DNA of 46,448 nucleotides from the NCBI GenBank assembly GCA_944326365.1, contig CALVDR010000020.1:1-46448 (forward strand), given 5' to 3'. The position numbers and the translations under genes are program-made. The stretch is from an uncultured Bacteroidales bacterium (GTDB lineage: Bacteria; Bacteroidota; Bacteroidia; Bacteroidales; UBA932). Of this stretch, positions 6,909-16,374 are shown in pieces. The notes beneath the pieces are model-generated. The model worked only from the letters and a program-made list of their open reading frames with translations, searched no databases and had not been told where the DNA came from. Within the stretch, counting starts at the first letter, position 1. Each line of letters begins with the position of its first letter.

Positions 6909-8733
6909 ACTCAGCAGCCTCTGAAGCGAGCTTCCGGTACCAGCGCTGCATGACATAAAAGCCAGATTTCTTCCCGCCCTGATCGGACACCAGTCCCTTG
7001 CGGTTGAAATCATCCTGTACTTCAGGCATCTGACGTCGCGGAGAACGGAAATCCTTCAGCACCCACGGCGTAGTCCCCGCCAGTCCCGGCATCCTCTCCA
7101 GCATCCTGACAGTACGCCCGTACATATCCTCCATGTACTCCTCCGTGAAACGCTCCGTCCTGTCACCGTGTCTGCCGTATACAGCCCCGGCTCCGAACTC
7201 CGAGATGAAGACAGGCTTTTTCACCGGGAACTCCCATGACACACGGTCGCACTTCTCGGAATTCCCGTCATACCAGCCCACATACTGGTTGAAACTTACC
7301 AGATCCACCAGATCGGCCAGGTCATCATCTACAGTAAGCAGATCCTTGCCCTTACGGGATTTTTCCATGGCTGCACTCACCAGACGGGTCGGATCCATCT
7401 CGCGCGCCTTCGATATCAGCGATGACAGGAACTTCAGACGCGCGTCGCCATGAGGGGTCTCATTGGCCACAGACCAGATGACCACGTTCGCCCTGTTCTT
7501 GTCACGGGTGATCATATCCGTCAGCTGGGACTCGGCATTCGCATACGTATCCGGATTCTCCCAATGAATGGTCCAGTAGACAGGAATCTCGGACCATACG
7601 AGCAGACCCATCTCCTCGGCCAGGCGTACCATGGCCTCATTGTGAGGATAATGTGCCAGACGCACGAAATTGCATCCCATCTCGCGTGCCCATCCAAGCA
7701 GTATGCGATCCTGGTCTTCGGAAAATGCCCGGCCGCTCTTGCCGTAAGGCATTTCCTCGTGAATGGACACTCCCCTGCAGAAAATCTTCTTCCCGTTCAG
7801 CAGAATGTCCGTACCGGAAGTCTCTATGGACCTGAATCCCACCCTGTCATTCACGGAATCCGTCTCGGCAGCGACTGTCACATCGTAGAGTTTCGGATTC
7901 TCCGGGCACCAGTACTCCGGTTTCGCCTTGAATTCGAAAGAAGCATAGCCGTTTCCGTCAGTAGTCACAGTCTCCGAAATCTTCAGTTCGGGAATCGAGA
8001 CAGTCACATCCTGTGAAAGTTCAGGACCATCCAGCTGAACCCAGCCTGCAATAGTCCTCATGTCTCCCTTTTTCAACTGGATGAAATAGTCCCTGACGAA
8101 GGTCTCCGGAGTCTCCACAAGCAGGACGCTGCGGGTGATGCCGCCGTAGTTCCACCAGTCGCAGTTCACTGTAGGTACACCCTCAGGCTTGCGTCTGTTG
8201 TCCACCTTCACTACCAGTGAATTGTTCTCCGCCTTCACCATGTCCGTAATCTCGAAATTGAACGGAGTATATCCTCCCGTATGTTTCCCTATCTTGTGCC
8301 CGTTCAGACCGGCTACAGTTTCGTAATTCGCGGCTCCGAAGTATACGAAAAGACGCTTTCCGGGCTGCAGGTCATAGTCGAAATTCCTTCTGTACCATAC
8401 CGTTCCCTCATAATAATACAGTTCCTGACGCTGCGTATTCCAGTCGCCGGGGACCTGCAGGGTCTTGTCAGTATTGAAATTGTATTCATAGAGGACTGTC
8501 CTGTCTTCGTTGAAATCGCGGTCGGCAAAATACGACAGTTCGTCTGCCAGAGGTTTGAGACGGTAGTCGTAATATCCGTTTTCATAAGGATCGACGATGG
8601 ACTTCCAGACTCCGTCCAATGATGTGGTCTGTCTGGCTTCCACGTTTATGATCTGAGGCGCTGGCGGATTTTCCTGAGAGAAAGAAGGTAGCGCCGCTGC
8701 CATGAGGCATGATGTCAATAATATTTTTTTCAT
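6907..8733 (-). CDS. GH2 beta-glucuronidase-like glycosidase
   Basis: A 608-residue secreted enzyme with a signal peptide (MKKILLTSCLMAAALPSFSQ). It has the GH2 plan: jelly-roll sugar-binding domain (~35-215), Ig-like domain (~215-305) and TIM barrel (~305-600). The acid/base is Glu425 (SVANETP) and the nucleophile Glu512 (ISEFGAG). Near the C-terminus FNRKG gives Asn577-x-Lys579, matching the NxK pair that binds the substrate carboxylate in beta-glucuronidases, and FNQYVGWY is also family-typical. It likely removes terminal beta-glucuronic acid from oligosaccharides in the periplasm. It is the last gene of PUL1, 41 nt after GH3, and the adjacent uxuA and uxuB-like genes support uronate as a product. 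Activity on related beta-galactosides cannot be excluded. Confidence 0.88.
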   Translation of the reverse strand: MKKILLTSCLMAAALPSFSQENPPAPQIINVEARQTTSLDGVWKSIVDPYENGYYDYRLKPLADELSYFADRDFNEDRTVLYEYNFNTDKTLQVPGDWNTQRQELYYYEGTVWYRRNFDYDLQPGKRLFVYFGAANYETVAGLNGHKIGKHTGGYTPFNFEITDMVKAENNSLVVKVDNRRKPEGVPTVNCDWWNYGGITRSVLLVETPETFVRDYFIQLKKGDMRTIAGWVQLDGPELSQDVTVSIPELKISETVTTDGNGYASFEFKAKPEYWCPENPKLYDVTVAAETDSVNDRVGFRSIETSGTDILLNGKKIFCRGVSIHEEMPYGKSGRAFSEDQDRILLGWAREMGCNFVRLAHYPHNEAMVRLAEEMGLLVWSEIPVYWTIHWENPDTYANAESQLTDMITRDKNRANVVIWSVANETPHGDARLKFLSSLISKAREMDPTRLVSAAMEKSRKGKDLLTVDDDLADLVDLVSFNQYVGWYDGNSEKCDRVSWEFPVKKPVFISEFGAGAVYGRHGDRTERFTEEYMEDMYGRTVRMLERMPGLAGTTPWVLKDFRSPRRQMPEVQDDFNRKGLVSDQGGKKSGFYVMQRWYRKLASEAAE

Positions 8734-8774
8734 TCCGATATTAATTGTAATTTTCTTTATGGCAGGATGTTATC

Positions 8775-10967
8775 CTATAATAAAGCAAACGATACTTTCC
8801 GAGGACCGGCCATGAGGCGGAAATCACCGGCTTCGAGATGACGTACCCCGTCACCGTCGTAATATGACAGATGCTTCTGCGGCTCTATCTCAAAACGGAA
8901 AGTCTCGGTCTGCCCTGCCCGGATCAGACGTTTCTCGAAATGCCTGAGTTCCTTCACCGGACGAGTGACAGAAGCCACAGGATCCTGAATGAACCACAGC
9001 ACAGTCTCCTGTCCGTCAGTATCACTCACATTAGTCACATCTATCTCCGCCGTCAGCCTGCCGTCCGTAGCCACAGACTCATGGTCTATCCTCAACTCTC
9101 CATACTCGAAATCCGAATAGCTCAGTCCGTAGCCGAACTCATACACAGGCTTTTTCGATATGTCCTGATAATGCCCCATGAACGGCCTCGCAGACGGTCT
9201 CTGGTTGTAGAAAGACGGCTGCTGCTCCGAACACAAGGGGAAAGTCATCGTCAGTTTCCCTGAAGGATTCACAAGTCCGGAAAGCACATCCGCCACGGCA
9301 TTTCCCCCCTCGGTACCAGGCTGCCAGATTTCCACAAGTGCATCGGCATGGCGGGCGATTTCCTCCATCTCCACAGGACGTCCCGAAGATACAAGCACCA
9401 CCACAGGTTTCCCGGCAGAAGCCACTGTCCTGAGGAAATCAAGCTGTATCCGCGGCAGCGATATACCGGCTCTGGACGCATTCTCCCCGCTCCATCCTTT
9501 CTTCTCACCCAGACATACCACAACTACATCAGAGCCTGCGGCAATGGCTTTCGCCCGCGTGAATCCGGATCTGTCGTCCCCGTCGAACGGGCAACCGCCG
9601 AAATACTTCACACTCATGCCTGATGCTTCCAATCCCTCACGTATCGTCACCACATCCCCGGCATCACCCTGACCGTTCCAGGATCCCATGAGGTCTTCCC
9701 TGTTGTCGGCCATAGGGCCGAGCAATGCCACTGTCCTCCTGTCCGAGGACAATGGAAGGATGTCCCCCTCGTTTTTCAAAAGGACAAAAGTCTCCGCGGC
9801 AAAAGCGCGCGCGAGCTTCCTGCTGTCCTCCAGAAGGAAACGTTCCGATTCAGGCAGTTCCGCTATGTAAGGTTTTTCGAAAAGTCCGAGACGGAACTTC
9901 ACCCTCAGGATTCTCCTGACAGCTTCGTCCAATACGGACTCATCCAGCTGTCCTGACGTAATCAGACTGTCCAGAGAGGTCAGATACACGTCATCCACCA
10001 TGTCCATATCCAGACCGGCAGTAATGGCTTTCATGCACGCTTCGGTAGTATCGGCCGCAGCACCCTGCGACATGAGCTGCACTACTGCACCCCAGTCCGA
10101 CACTACCAGACCGTCGAAGCCCCATTTTCCGCGAAGGACTTCATTCATTGTATAGCTGTTCGCCGAAGCCGGGACTCCGCTGATATCGTTGAAAGCACTC
10201 ATCACCGTAGCGGCACCTGCTTTCACGGCTGCCTCAAACGGAGGCAGGGCCGTATCCCATAAAGTCTGGTCAGAAATCTCGGTGTACTGATAGTCGCGGC
10301 CTCCCTGAGACCAGGAGTAGCCCACGAAATGTTTCAGACAGGCTGCTATGGAAGTCGTGTCTGAAAGGTCTTCGCCCTGATAGCCGCGCACTGCGGCCAC
10401 TCCCATCTCCGATGTCAGATAAGGATCTTCCCCATAGCCCTCGGAGACACGGCCCCAGCGTGAGTCACGTGCCACGTCCAGAACCGGAGAAAAAGTCCAG
10501 TGCACGCCTGAAAGACGGCATTCCTCAGCCGCTACCGCACAGGACCGGGCGACCATGTCCGGATTCCAGCTGCATGACTGTGCCAGGGGAATCGGGAATA
10601 TGGTCTTGTATCCATGTATCGCATCGAAGCCGCACAGGATGGGAATACCCAGACGGGACTCTTCCACAGCCTTGTGCTGGATCATGTTGTAATACTCGGG
10701 ACTCGTGCTCCTGTACAGAAGCGAACCTATCATGGGACTGACCTCCTTCATGGATGTCTCCACATTGTTCGCATTCATGTTTTTCCCGTATGTCCACTGG
10801 GTGACCTGGTAGATCTTCTCCTCCAGAGTCATCTTCGAGAGCAGGTCCTCCACCCTCTTCTCCACAGGCGCAGACGGATCCTTATACACATCAGTGCCTG
10901 CGCACGACACCGCAAGGATGCCGCACGCCAGCACTGAAAGAAAAATCACTGACTTTCCGTAACTCAT
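8775..10967 (-). CDS. GH3 beta-glucosidase-type lipoprotein (PUL1)
   Basis: A 730-residue GH3 enzyme resembling BglX-type beta-glucosidases. The lipobox AVSC puts the lipid on Cys22. It has an N-terminal GH3 barrel with LKHFVGY and DSRWGRVSEGYGEDPYL, the nucleophile Asp291 in VVSDWGAV, a C-terminal alpha/beta domain (from ~385, LLKNEGDILPL) and a fibronectin III-like domain (~640-730) after FGYGLSY. It would release glucose or a related sugar from the non-reducing end of beta-linked oligosaccharides. Its ATG overlaps the TGA of the upstream PKD lipoprotein gene (ATGA), implying translational coupling. Confidence 0.93.
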   Translation of the reverse strand: MSYGKSVIFLSVLACGILAVSCAGTDVYKDPSAPVEKRVEDLLSKMTLEEKIYQVTQWTYGKNMNANNVETSMKEVSPMIGSLLYRSTSPEYYNMIQHKAVEESRLGIPILCGFDAIHGYKTIFPIPLAQSCSWNPDMVARSCAVAAEECRLSGVHWTFSPVLDVARDSRWGRVSEGYGEDPYLTSEMGVAAVRGYQGEDLSDTTSIAACLKHFVGYSWSQGGRDYQYTEISDQTLWDTALPPFEAAVKAGAATVMSAFNDISGVPASANSYTMNEVLRGKWGFDGLVVSDWGAVVQLMSQGAAADTTEACMKAITAGLDMDMVDDVYLTSLDSLITSGQLDESVLDEAVRRILRVKFRLGLFEKPYIAELPESERFLLEDSRKLARAFAAETFVLLKNEGDILPLSSDRRTVALLGPMADNREDLMGSWNGQGDAGDVVTIREGLEASGMSVKYFGGCPFDGDDRSGFTRAKAIAAGSDVVVVCLGEKKGWSGENASRAGISLPRIQLDFLRTVASAGKPVVVLVSSGRPVEMEEIARHADALVEIWQPGTEGGNAVADVLSGLVNPSGKLTMTFPLCSEQQPSFYNQRPSARPFMGHYQDISKKPVYEFGYGLSYSDFEYGELRIDHESVATDGRLTAEIDVTNVSDTDGQETVLWFIQDPVASVTRPVKELRHFEKRLIRAGQTETFRFEIEPQKHLSYYDGDGVRHLEAGDFRLMAGPRKVSFALL

Positions 10968-12427
10968 GGCAGGAACTCGAAATCGTCGTAATACATTATT
11001 CTCGGATTCGTCACGGGATCAGTTGCACCTGTACTCTGACCTGCACTGAAATCTACTGTGAACGGACGAGGCTGAATCTGTTCTATTCCTTCGAAACTTG
11101 TCAGTCCGCCATCTCTTATGTCATACTCCAGCACATTCCAGTCATCCGTGTAAATCAATGCTTTCCAGGCATCCTTGGACGGTGCGGAATTGTCGAATTC
11201 CATTCCGTTTATCCTGCACGGATATATATCCACCTGTCCGCTTTCCGGGAAGAGACGGATCGGCGGATAATACGGTGCCGAGCCGAGATAGACTTTCATC
11301 CGGAGAGTAGTATATCCGGACGGATTGTCGATAACGACATTCTTTATATTGAAGTATCCTGAAGTGCCGGAAGTGCTTGAAGACTTGTCTGCAAGAATCA
11401 CTTTCGCGCTCGGATTGATATCAGTCCGATAAGGATTGTCCTCAAGGGTGATATGGCTGTCACTGAAGTTCGAAGGCAGACTGGCCAAACCTTCGAAATC
11501 CAGAAACATGGTACCTTCCACAAGTTCAGTCACCGTCACAGTCCATGTATATGAGAATGTCTCATCTATGGCATTTGTCGCATGATACTCTATGGTATGC
11601 TCTCCGGCAGACGTGAATGTATGATTCAGAACCGCATCGGTACCGGCATCGGTGCCGTCCACTTTCCAGGAATGGGTGACACCCTCTGTTCCTGTCACAG
11701 GAGTGGCAGTGATGGCTACCGGGAATCCGACAGTACAGCTGAACGCATCTCCTGCCATGGAGAAGTCCACATCCAAAGGCAGGTCAGCCACCTCCACTGT
11801 CCAGGATTCTGTCACGGAAATATTGTATGTATTGACCCCGAGATAAGTCAAAGTGTAGGTACCCGGGGCGGAAAGTCTGTACGAGAGGGATTCCGAAGTG
11901 GAAATAGTCTCCGGCACACCATCCTCGCCGGTCAGGGTCCATGTAGTGGTCAGACCTTCTCCACCGCCTGTGACAGTCACATTTACGGCCAGAGTCTCGC
12001 CCACCATGGACTCGATAGTCTCACCTTCCACATCGAAGGTGACTTCAAGCGGAATACCGGACGCATTCACTGTCCATGACCCGCCTGTACTTCCCGCTTC
12101 ATTGAAAGCCTCGAAACGGATGCCGTATTCCCCGACTTCAGGAAAAACGTATGTCACGACAGGGGTGGATGCCACCTTGGACTCCACACCGTCATCAGTG
12201 ACGTACCATGCACATTCCACTGGTCCGGGTGTCCGGACTGTGGCTTCCAGACGTACCGGAGAGTTTGCATACACCTCTAGTTTGGCTCCGTCCGCCAGTT
12301 CTTTTCCGTCCGTGGAGTAGGTGACTTCCGGACTTACCGGCTCCTGCTCCTCGGAAACTATTTCCTCGGCACAAGCCCCCAAAAGTGCCAGTGCCGGGAA
12401 AAATGTCAGCATTGATTTCAGTTTCAT
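10964..12427 (-). CDS. PKD-domain surface glycan-binding lipoprotein (copy 2)
   Basis: 487 residues from the ATG at 12425-12427 (MKLKSMLTFF), chosen over an upstream alternative because it gives a clean lipoprotein signal with Cys19 (LLGAC). Three PKD/Ig-like domains follow (~30-120, 120-210, 210-305), each ending in a strand such as YEFxSWTV or WTVEV. A C-terminal beta-rich domain (~305-487) ends YYDDFEFLP. It is paralogous to the next upstream gene: the same PKD repeats, a TSGYF segment, a K(V/I)YLG segment and the closing DDxEFLP. The layout fits SGBP-B-type proteins that hold polysaccharide at the cell surface beside SusCD. Ligand unknown. Confidence 0.82.
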   Translation of the reverse strand: MKLKSMLTFFPALALLGACAEEIVSEEQEPVSPEVTYSTDGKELADGAKLEVYANSPVRLEATVRTPGPVECAWYVTDDGVESKVASTPVVTYVFPEVGEYGIRFEAFNEAGSTGGSWTVNASGIPLEVTFDVEGETIESMVGETLAVNVTVTGGGEGLTTTWTLTGEDGVPETISTSESLSYRLSAPGTYTLTYLGVNTYNISVTESWTVEVADLPLDVDFSMAGDAFSCTVGFPVAITATPVTGTEGVTHSWKVDGTDAGTDAVLNHTFTSAGEHTIEYHATNAIDETFSYTWTVTVTELVEGTMFLDFEGLASLPSNFSDSHITLEDNPYRTDINPSAKVILADKSSSTSGTSGYFNIKNVVIDNPSGYTTLRMKVYLGSAPYYPPIRLFPESGQVDIYPCRINGMEFDNSAPSKDAWKALIYTDDWNVLEYDIRDGGLTSFEGIEQIQPRPFTVDFSAGQSTGATDPVTNPRIMYYDDFEFLP

Positions 12428-12528
12428 ATTGATTATCAATTTTATTGTCCTTAAAATTTTATCCAAGCGCTGTGTCATAAACCTGTTGCCGGTACTGTAA
12501 ATTACCCGTTATGACACCACTGCCGACA

Positions 12529-13914
12529 CTACGGCAGAAACTCGATATCGTCAATATAGACTGTCCTGGTATTCGTATCAGGGTCAGAACCGGAAATATT
12601 CTTTCCGTCTTCGTCAAGCATAAGCCTGAAGATAATGTTCTTGGCAGGATCGAAATTGAAATCAAACCTGTACTCAAGAATTTCCCATTCTCCGGCAAAC
12701 TGTGGAGCAGTCACAGGAGTATACTTTGTGCCGCCAATATCCATCCTCGGATAATACTTGTTGTTTCCAAGATATATCTTGAAACGGATTCCCGTAAATT
12801 CGGACACGTTTATGCCGGACTCTGCCGATATCATGTTCGTCTTGAGGGTGAAATATCCTGAAGTCCCGCCTGAACCGTTCACCTTATCTATCAGGACCTT
12901 GTCACTGGTGTTGATGCCTGACTTGTCAGGATTGTCCTCCACTGATATGCCAGGGTCGTTTTCCCCAAGTGTCCACCAGGACTTGATCGTCCCTTCGAAG
13001 TCGTCAAGCAATGTTCCTGCGCTGGCAACTTCCACTGTCCACGATGCTTCCACAGTCTCGTTCTTCGCATTGACTCCCGTATATGATATGGTATGGGTAC
13101 CGGATGCATCAAAGGTATGGACAAAATCTTCTGCTTGCGATACTTCTTCTCCATCCAGACTCCAGCTGTGCTTCAGACCGTCTGCGCCGCTGATGACATC
13201 TGTCTCTATCCTGAATTCCTGTCCCTCGGTAGCGGAAGCATTGCCTTCAGGCACTGAGAATTCCACGTTCAGCGGTTTGTCATTGACCTTCACCTTGAAG
13301 GTCAGCTTGTACTCGCCGACAGTATTGGAGCCTGAATAGGCGACGGTATAGGTGGTGATATCCGTCAGCTGGAAGGTATCGAAATAAGCCTGGTCCGAGG
13401 TGGCGACCTGCGTACCGCCGGCATCGGTCACTGTCCAGCTGTGTTTCACTCCGGCACCGGCCACTACCACTGCCGTGACTTTCAGGAAATCGTCCTGGAC
13501 TCTCTCGATAGTCGTCCCATCCTCTATCTTCAGCATGTCGGCGCAGGAAAGATACATCTCCAGCTTGTCCGAAACGGACACCTTGTATGTTCTGGACGAA
13601 GAACCGGAACCGTTGCGCGCCTCGAAACGCACCTCATAGTCACCCGGCTCGTCGAAGACATAAGTGAACGAAGCGGTGGAAGCTTCCAGGACACCGTTCA
13701 CATACCAGCCGCAGTTCAGCCTGTCCCCGGCCACGATTTCCACCTTGAAGTCCACAGGCTGGCCTACAGTAGCCGTTATGGACTCTTCCGTCATGGGATA
13801 GTTTATCCGGGGAGCTTCATTCACTATCGGCTCGGCCTCAGGCACACAGCCTGCAGCCACAGTCCCTGCCATGAGCAGTGCCCCGACCATATTCTTAATT
13901 GTGTTTTTCATCAT
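12529..13914 (-). CDS. PKD-domain surface glycan-binding lipoprotein (copy 1)
   Basis: 461 residues with a lipoprotein signal (MMKNTIKNMVGALLMAGTVAAGC, Cys23). PKD-like modules occupy ~35-115, ~120-215 and ~215-300; the second contains an atypical cysteine-bearing strand (YLSCADMLKI). A C-terminal domain (~300-461) ends VYIDDIEFLP and is homologous to the C-terminal domain of the following gene. It is likely an outer-membrane, surface-exposed binding protein for the PUL1 substrate. It starts 14 nt after the GH-A hydrolase stop; the 101-nt gap to its paralogue is the largest inside the PUL1 operon. The duplication plus divergence suggests the two copies bind different parts of one glycan. Confidence 0.82.
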   Translation of the reverse strand: MMKNTIKNMVGALLMAGTVAAGCVPEAEPIVNEAPRINYPMTEESITATVGQPVDFKVEIVAGDRLNCGWYVNGVLEASTASFTYVFDEPGDYEVRFEARNGSGSSSRTYKVSVSDKLEMYLSCADMLKIEDGTTIERVQDDFLKVTAVVVAGAGVKHSWTVTDAGGTQVATSDQAYFDTFQLTDITTYTVAYSGSNTVGEYKLTFKVKVNDKPLNVEFSVPEGNASATEGQEFRIETDVISGADGLKHSWSLDGEEVSQAEDFVHTFDASGTHTISYTGVNAKNETVEASWTVEVASAGTLLDDFEGTIKSWWTLGENDPGISVEDNPDKSGINTSDKVLIDKVNGSGGTSGYFTLKTNMISAESGINVSEFTGIRFKIYLGNNKYYPRMDIGGTKYTPVTAPQFAGEWEILEYRFDFNFDPAKNIIFRLMLDEDGKNISGSDPDTNTRTVYIDDIEFLP

Positions 13915-13928
13915 AAACGATTTTAGGA

Positions 13929-15326
13929 TTACAATTTGTCAAGATATTGTATCAGATTGTAAGTACAGTCATTCAGCTGTTTCATCTCTTCCAGGGCAGC
14001 CTCGTACCTCTCGAAATTCCATTTCACTATACCCTTGTTCGAATCGCGGTTCGAAGGATCGGTCTTCAGATTCTGGGGATCATTGTCCATGTAGGTGAAC
14101 CAGTGCCAGCCTATGCAATTCCCGCTCCGGAGAAGTTCTATCACGAAATTCTGGTAGAACAGCCCCCTGTCCTGCTGGGTGCGGACATTCCATCCGGCCC
14201 CTGTGTTGTTCGGAAGGCCGGAATCCTCGCCCTTCACATAAAACTCCGTGATGATGAAAGGCTTGCCCGACCATTCTTCCCAGTTCTGCATCCAGTCCTG
14301 CCTCGGCTCCCAGAGACGGTAATGGTTTATGGATATCACGTCCATATACTTTCCCGCCACTTCGAAAATCTCCTTGCTGGCCATTTCTTCCTTGTGCTGG
14401 TTGAAACGGCAGCCGAGATACAGGTGGTTCGGGTCATACTTGCGCAGCACAGGCACCACCTTCTTCATGTAAGTCTCGAAATAGAAGGCCTGGAAAGCCT
14501 TTCTGTCTTCCTCTGTGATGTCCTCGGCCGATGCATCGCATCCCTTGCGTTCATCGAACCAGGCTTTCACCGTCAGATAAGCAGGCTCGTCCTTGGCCAG
14601 CAGAGTCAGATGACGGTCCAGCGCATCGTTCACCCACGGGATTTCGTTGTCAGTGAAATATCCTACCAGGAACTTGTCATCACGGAATTTCTCTATCGGC
14701 TTCAGGGCCTTCTCCACGAAAGCGTCGAACTCGGGATCGAAGACCATGGCCAGATCGAACCTGTAGCCCTGCCATCCTGACTGATGGTACTTCCCTCCGA
14801 ATTTCTTCTTATGCACACTGCGGTACATGCCCATAGGGCTGACGATGACAGTATAAGGCATGGGGTCAGGAGATTTCCTGACAATATCCACGGCCGACCA
14901 CGCACCCAGTCCGTTGAAACCGTAGGACCTGAGCATGTCCTGCTGGTCCTCGGCCCAATGTTCCGGGGTGCCGAATGTATTCACGAGCGCTTCTTTCTGC
15001 CGGTCGGAACCTCCCATGGAGAATACGGCCACTCCCTTGAAGATGTAAGGCCAGCCCTCAGGATCTATGAACCACCAGCGGTCTCCGATCTTCTGAGTAC
15101 GGAAGAAGCCTGTAGCCTCCTGCCGCCCGGTCATCCAGCCGCCGTAAACATCAGTCTCCGGATCAGCCTTGCGGTATCTGAAGCCTTTCAGCGCATCAAC
15201 TGTCTCCACTTCATAAGAAGTCCATTCTTCAGCCCGGGCATTAACCCTGCTGTCCACGGTCCGGGACTCCTGCGCGAAGCAGAAGCCGCAGACCAATGAA
15301 AACAATATGACAAGATTCAGTCTCAT
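13929..15326 (-). CDS. Clan GH-A glycoside hydrolase, agarase/GH50-like
   Basis: 465 residues from the ATG at 15326; this start gives a clear signal peptide (MRLNLVILFSLVCGFCFA) and avoids overlap with the gene before. The segment RWWFIDPEGWPYIFKGVAV resembles the barrel entry of GH50/agarase-like enzymes. Candidate catalytic residues fit a clan GH-A barrel: acid/base Glu228 in FTDNEIPW and nucleophile Glu361 in IITEFYV. Late barrel strands (CIGWHWFTYMDN) are rich in aromatic residues. It is probably the main endo- or exo-hydrolase of PUL1. The exact CAZy family is not certain and the substrate need not be agarose: related sequences occur widely in PULs with no galactan link. Confidence 0.75.
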   Translation of the reverse strand: MRLNLVILFSLVCGFCFAQESRTVDSRVNARAEEWTSYEVETVDALKGFRYRKADPETDVYGGWMTGRQEATGFFRTQKIGDRWWFIDPEGWPYIFKGVAVFSMGGSDRQKEALVNTFGTPEHWAEDQQDMLRSYGFNGLGAWSAVDIVRKSPDPMPYTVIVSPMGMYRSVHKKKFGGKYHQSGWQGYRFDLAMVFDPEFDAFVEKALKPIEKFRDDKFLVGYFTDNEIPWVNDALDRHLTLLAKDEPAYLTVKAWFDERKGCDASAEDITEEDRKAFQAFYFETYMKKVVPVLRKYDPNHLYLGCRFNQHKEEMASKEIFEVAGKYMDVISINHYRLWEPRQDWMQNWEEWSGKPFIITEFYVKGEDSGLPNNTGAGWNVRTQQDRGLFYQNFVIELLRSGNCIGWHWFTYMDNDPQNLKTDPSNRDSNKGIVKWNFERYEAALEEMKQLNDCTYNLIQYLDKL

Positions 15327-15336
15327 ACCCCAGTCA

Positions 15337-16329
15337 TTATTCGTAATGTTCCGGATTTTCATCCTGCCACTCGTTCACTCCGTCACGGATCCTGTTCCGG
15401 AACGTAAGCGTATCGGTAGCATGATATACCAGCCCGTCCTTTTCATATTTGTACTTGAGCGCGATCTTCCTGTCCTGCAGAAGCTTGCTGCGCAGGAACA
15501 TGCTCTCTCCGTCAGGCTCGACACTATAGGTGGCTCCTTCTACCGGAGAAACCGTGATCGCGTCATCTTCCCCGAGAGTCAGTTTCATCTGCGCCGCAGT
15601 GCTGTTCATCTCGTTTCCGACAGCATTCGCTGTCAATGCGAACGGCTCCACCGTAGTCAGAGTCCATACCTTGGTATCCTCCTGCGGAACCGCAGTGTAA
15701 TAATAAATCCTTTCCACTTCGTTTCCCGCAGCATCCGTGACTACCGTATATCCTCCATGGTAATAGTTTCCGAACAGCATGTTCTCGTATCTCACGCCGA
15801 TGACAGTACTCGTCTTTCCTTCTATCAGGGAAGCTGTCCCGCCGTCAGTGATCCTGATCGGAATGACAAACCTGGGTATCGTTCTGGACACATCGGAGAG
15901 AAAGGCTGCCGAATCCACGGTCACATCGATAGTACCCAGATGCGAACCTTTTCTGATAATGACCTTTCCGGCCTCATTGCCTTCAGGATGAAGGCTGTAT
16001 TGTGCCGCAGGCAGAGCCTCAAGTCCTGATATTGACGCGGTGAGCGTCTGGATATATGAGAACCGGTGAGCCTTCATGGCATCGAGAGTCTCCTGACTGA
16101 CCAGAGAATAGTCCGTCTCATAGCTGACTATACGGTCCTCGTCGTTCGAGATGGTGCCGCCCAGGGCCACGCCTGTAGAGAAACTCATCCCTTCTCCGAC
16201 TATCAGGGATCTGACATCTGTCTGGTTTGCGAAACCTACTCCCTGCACCTCGTAGTCCATGACATAATCCTCATAGCAGGAAGTCAGCATCAGAAGGGCT
16301 GCCGCCCCGATTGTAAATTTATTCATCAT
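15337..16329 (-). CDS. DUF1735/DUF4361-like PUL lipoprotein
   Basis: 330 residues with a lipoprotein signal (MMNKFTIGAAALLMLTSC, Cys18). An N-terminal beta-sandwich (~25-150) of the BT_3987/DUF1735 kind contains YSLHPEGN and a VPI-like strand (RFVIPIRIT). The C-terminal half (~170-325) resembles DUF4361 (NYYHGGYTV, then TLTTVEP and a closing TDTLTFRNR). In other PULs such proteins follow SusD and act as accessory surface glycan-binding or structural lipoproteins. It begins 45 nt after SusD-2 and its stop is 10 nt before the GH-A hydrolase start. No catalytic residues are recognisable. Confidence 0.78.
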   Translation of the reverse strand: MMNKFTIGAAALLMLTSCYEDYVMDYEVQGVGFANQTDVRSLIVGEGMSFSTGVALGGTISNDEDRIVSYETDYSLVSQETLDAMKAHRFSYIQTLTASISGLEALPAAQYSLHPEGNEAGKVIIRKGSHLGTIDVTVDSAAFLSDVSRTIPRFVIPIRITDGGTASLIEGKTSTVIGVRYENMLFGNYYHGGYTVVTDAAGNEVERIYYYTAVPQEDTKVWTLTTVEPFALTANAVGNEMNSTAAQMKLTLGEDDAITVSPVEGATYSVEPDGESMFLRSKLLQDRKIALKYKYEKDGLVYHATDTLTFRNRIRDGVNEWQDENPEHYE

Positions 16330-16374
16330 TCTAAGATTTTCGGTTTAATGTGAATTTGACAAAACGGCCGCAGA

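Noticed and set aside
13929..15326. Assignment of the GH-A enzyme as GH158 beta-1,3-glucanase
   Set aside because: The context of PKD-type SGBPs and GH3 resembles GH158 loci, but the spacing of the two Glu residues and the WWFIDPEG entry did not match what I recall of GH158.
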